Assembly (NCBI GenBank): GCA_910580225.1
Contig: CAJTXE010000080.1
Location: 1 to 8,019 of the forward strand
Direction: 5' to 3'
Length of the DNA: 8,019 bases
Origin: an uncultured Acetatifactor sp.
GTDB lineage: Bacteria > Bacillota > Clostridia > Lachnospirales > Lachnospiraceae
The notes below the pieces were generated by a model. That model was not told where the DNA came from, searched no databases, and saw nothing but the letters and a program-made list of their open reading frames with translations. A program made the translations under genes and the position numbers. Positions within the stretch are counted from its first letter, which is position 1, and each line of letters opens with the position of its first letter. This document shows, in pieces, positions 6,796-8,019 of the stretch.

Positions 6796-7314
6796 TCATG
6801 CTATTGGCAACGCATAATTAAACATCTTTTCCAAGCTGCTCTCTTCCCTATTCTCCCATACATTGCGGTCTTGCCACCGCCCTACATATATAAGATGATC
6901 TTTTTTTGCTACAATTGTTATTCCTGCATCACCTGCCCATTCACAATGACCACATAGATTTAAAACAGGAATATCTTCATCAGATGCTTTACATTTATGA
7001 AATCGATATACACCGATTTTCACATATTGTAATATAGAAGTTGGATCCTTATCAAAATTTTCTAAAATATCTGAAGGGAGTTCATCACACAAATCTGGAT
7101 ATAATTTCTTGCAACTTTCATAGTATCTTTTCAAAGATGTACACATATTTATTATAAAATTCTGATCAAGATTATTGAAATATTCAATGTTTCTCTCTAC
7201 ATATTCTTGCGAAATACCTTTTTCATACATCACCTCTATATCATACCCAAAAACATCCGAATAAAATTTACCCACCATAAGTCCTAAATCATTTTCATTT
7301 AACTCTTTAACCAT
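6796..7314 (-). CDS. Orphan immunity-like protein (possibly DUF6985-like)
   Basis: A 172-residue soluble protein with an AT-rich gene, clearly lower in GC than the Rhs blocks. The N-terminal 90 residues look helical and acidic. The C-terminal part has VLNLCGHCEWAGDAGITIV (residues 117-135) followed by LIYVGRWQD. A Cys/Trp-containing strand, then a Gly-Ile-x-Ile strand and a YVG strand recall the DUF6985/DUF2004 group often found beside polymorphic toxins. This match is from memory and weak. AGGAG (7322-7326) lies 7 nt before the ATG at 7314, so translation is plausible. It sits between a toxin-tail-like remnant and an Rhs fragment, and no intact partner toxin is present, so I infer an immunity gene left after its toxin was displaced. 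It could also be an unrelated cytoplasmic protein. Confidence 0.68.
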   Translation of the reverse strand: MVKELNENDLGLMVGKFYSDVFGYDIEVMYEKGISQEYVERNIEYFNNLDQNFIINMCTSLKRYYESCKKLYPDLCDELPSDILENFDKDPTSILQYVKIGVYRFHKCKASDEDIPVLNLCGHCEWAGDAGITIVAKKDHLIYVGRWQDRNVWENREESSLEKMFNYALPIA

Positions 7315-7438
7315 CTTTCTACTCCTCTTTTTAATTTTATTGACTATTAATTTCGATATCTATATACTCGAACACAAATAGCGCATGATTTTACAAAAAC
7401 ATCTGTATATTCCACAATTCATACAGCTCATTACGTTA

Positions 7439-7444
7439 ATTATA
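7439..7444 (-). promoter_or_regulatory. Possible -10 box for the orphan immunity-like gene
   Basis: The minus strand reads a perfect TATAAT here, 125 bp before the ATG at 7314, in an AT-rich setting. No good -35 hexamer is found at 16-18 nt spacing (AATCGA at 17 nt), so this is a weak call that could be chance in AT-rich DNA. Confidence 0.25.
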
Positions 7445-7475
7445 GTACAGATATTTTTTACTCGATTTTCCAATA

Positions 7476-7498
7476 GGAGCAGAAAAGCAATCTGCTCC
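7476..7498. other. Perfect 8-bp hairpin upstream of the immunity-like gene
   Basis: GGAGCAGA (7476-7483) and TCTGCTCC (7491-7498) are exact complements around a 7-nt loop. Neither strand has a clear run of T after the stem, so it is not a textbook terminator. It may be a weak terminator for the lost upstream gene, a protein-binding dyad or an mRNA structure. Confidence 0.45.
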
Positions 7499-7571
7499 CA
7501 CTCCTGTAAATTATAATATCATCATAGACTCATTCCATTTTTATGCCATGAAACAAAGTTCTTGCATATTT

Positions 7572-7579
7572 TTACATAT
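7572..7579. repeat. Left target-site duplication TTACATAT
   Basis: Identical to 7683-7690 on the other side of the 103-bp inverted-repeat element and directly abutting its ends, as expected for duplicated target DNA. Confidence 0.75.
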
Positions 7580-7682
7580 GGTGTTAGTCAACAAATGGGG
7601 CGTTAAGGCTATATGACCAGTAAACCAGCTTCCCTTACGTCCCCGTTCCTATGGTATAACGACCCACATGCTGACTAACACC
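7580..7682. mobile_element. MITE-like element with terminal inverted repeats and 8-bp target duplication
   Basis: A 103-bp unit begins GGTGTTAGTCA and ends TGACTAACACC. The inverted ends match perfectly over 11 bp and at 22 of 26 positions overall. It is flanked on both sides by TTACATAT (7572-7579 and 7683-7690), a direct repeat of the kind made on insertion. The interior has no coding capacity, so it would be moved in trans by a transposase that recognises these ends. An 8-bp duplication is known for several IS families (for example IS1595, ISL3, IS66, IS256); the source family is not identified. It sits in the gap between the coding remnant and the immunity-like gene. Confidence 0.8.
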
Positions 7683-7690
7683 TTACATAT
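7683..7690. repeat. Right target-site duplication TTACATAT
   Basis: Second copy of the 8-bp direct repeat flanking the MITE-like element. Confidence 0.75.
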
Positions 7691-7731
7691 TTAAAATCGC
7701 AAAATCCTATTCTATTTAAGTACACTCTATA

Positions 7732-7869
7732 TTACTTCTTTTTCCAATTGCTATATATTCCTGTTTTTCCAGAATTAAATAATTCAAAATATAAATTTAT
7801 TTCGCCAACACCTCCCATATGTCCAAAATAATCATTAATTACACTTGGAATTAACAATGCAGATATTTT
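7732..7869 (-). pseudogene. Coding remnant, possible C-terminal tail of a lost toxin
   Basis: A 45-codon open stretch between two stop codons (TAA at 7870-7872 and TAA at 7732-7734) reads like real protein: LLIPSVINDYFGHMGGVG, then INLYFELFNSGKTGIYSNW and a KKK end. It has Gly/Tyr/Phe-rich, mixed hydrophobic character, is not low complexity, and has no start codon with a ribosome binding site. It stands upstream of an immunity-like gene, where a toxin tip would be expected. I infer the last part of a gene whose 5' portion was lost or frameshifted, but homology is untested and an AT-rich chance frame is possible. Confidence 0.35.
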
Positions 7870-8019
7870 TTATCATTATCGCGGAATTGAATTCTTCACT
7901 TGCCTTGCGCATACTGTTGATGTAAAATAGAGAGGAAAGGATACGGATCATAAGAAGTATCACACTAGAGCGTGTTTGAAAAATAAAAATTATACAAAAC
8001 GTTTGTTCATAGCCTCTTT

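Noticed and set aside
7476..7498. Intrinsic terminator before the immunity-like gene
   Set aside because: The stem is perfect but no U-tract follows on either strand, so it is listed only as a hairpin.

Overview
The window looks like a chromosomal segment of a Gram-positive anaerobe, most likely a gut Clostridia/Lachnospiraceae member. The reasons are AGGAGG-type ribosome binding sites, a sulfite-reductase-like Fe-S flavoprotein typical of strict anaerobes, and clostridial-style Rhs core sequences ending in a DPSGH-type pre-toxin motif. Every supported gene lies on the minus strand. The assignment is an inference, as no marker gene is present.

Right to left (the direction of transcription): 7315-8019 is AT-rich and holds no intact gene. 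It contains a possible insertion-sequence end, a 45-codon coding remnant that looks like the tail of a lost protein, a 103-bp MITE-like element with an 8-bp target duplication, a perfect hairpin and a possible -10 box. Next comes an orphan immunity-like gene (6796-7314). It is followed by a decayed Rhs core (5744-6691), the Rhs C-terminal core plus an unrecognised toxin-like tip (4994-5743), and a tightly coupled probable immunity gene (4608-4979). Beyond that lies a displaced Rhs fragment (3753-4590), which runs in frame into a 5'-truncated DDE transposase (2982-3752). Two short repeats tie the two Rhs blocks together (4539-4590 with 5814-5867; 3746-3800 with 6625-6679), so this is a rearranged polymorphic-toxin locus.

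Left of the Rhs locus is the one large intact gene (177-2765). It encodes an 862-residue four-module protein: CoA-disulfide-reductase-like flavoprotein, rhodanese, sulfite/nitrite-reductase-like siroheme domain and double [4Fe-4S] ferredoxin. A perfect 15-bp-stem terminator (93-132) follows it and a dyad sits just upstream (2791-2824).

Functionally these are two unrelated parts. One is a housekeeping or accessory sulfur-redox enzyme. The other is a degenerating toxin/immunity array in which the core is broken by indels and a stop while both immunity-type genes remain open and have good ribosome binding sites. The usual explanation is that immunity genes are kept for protection against sibling toxins after the matching toxins are lost or displaced.
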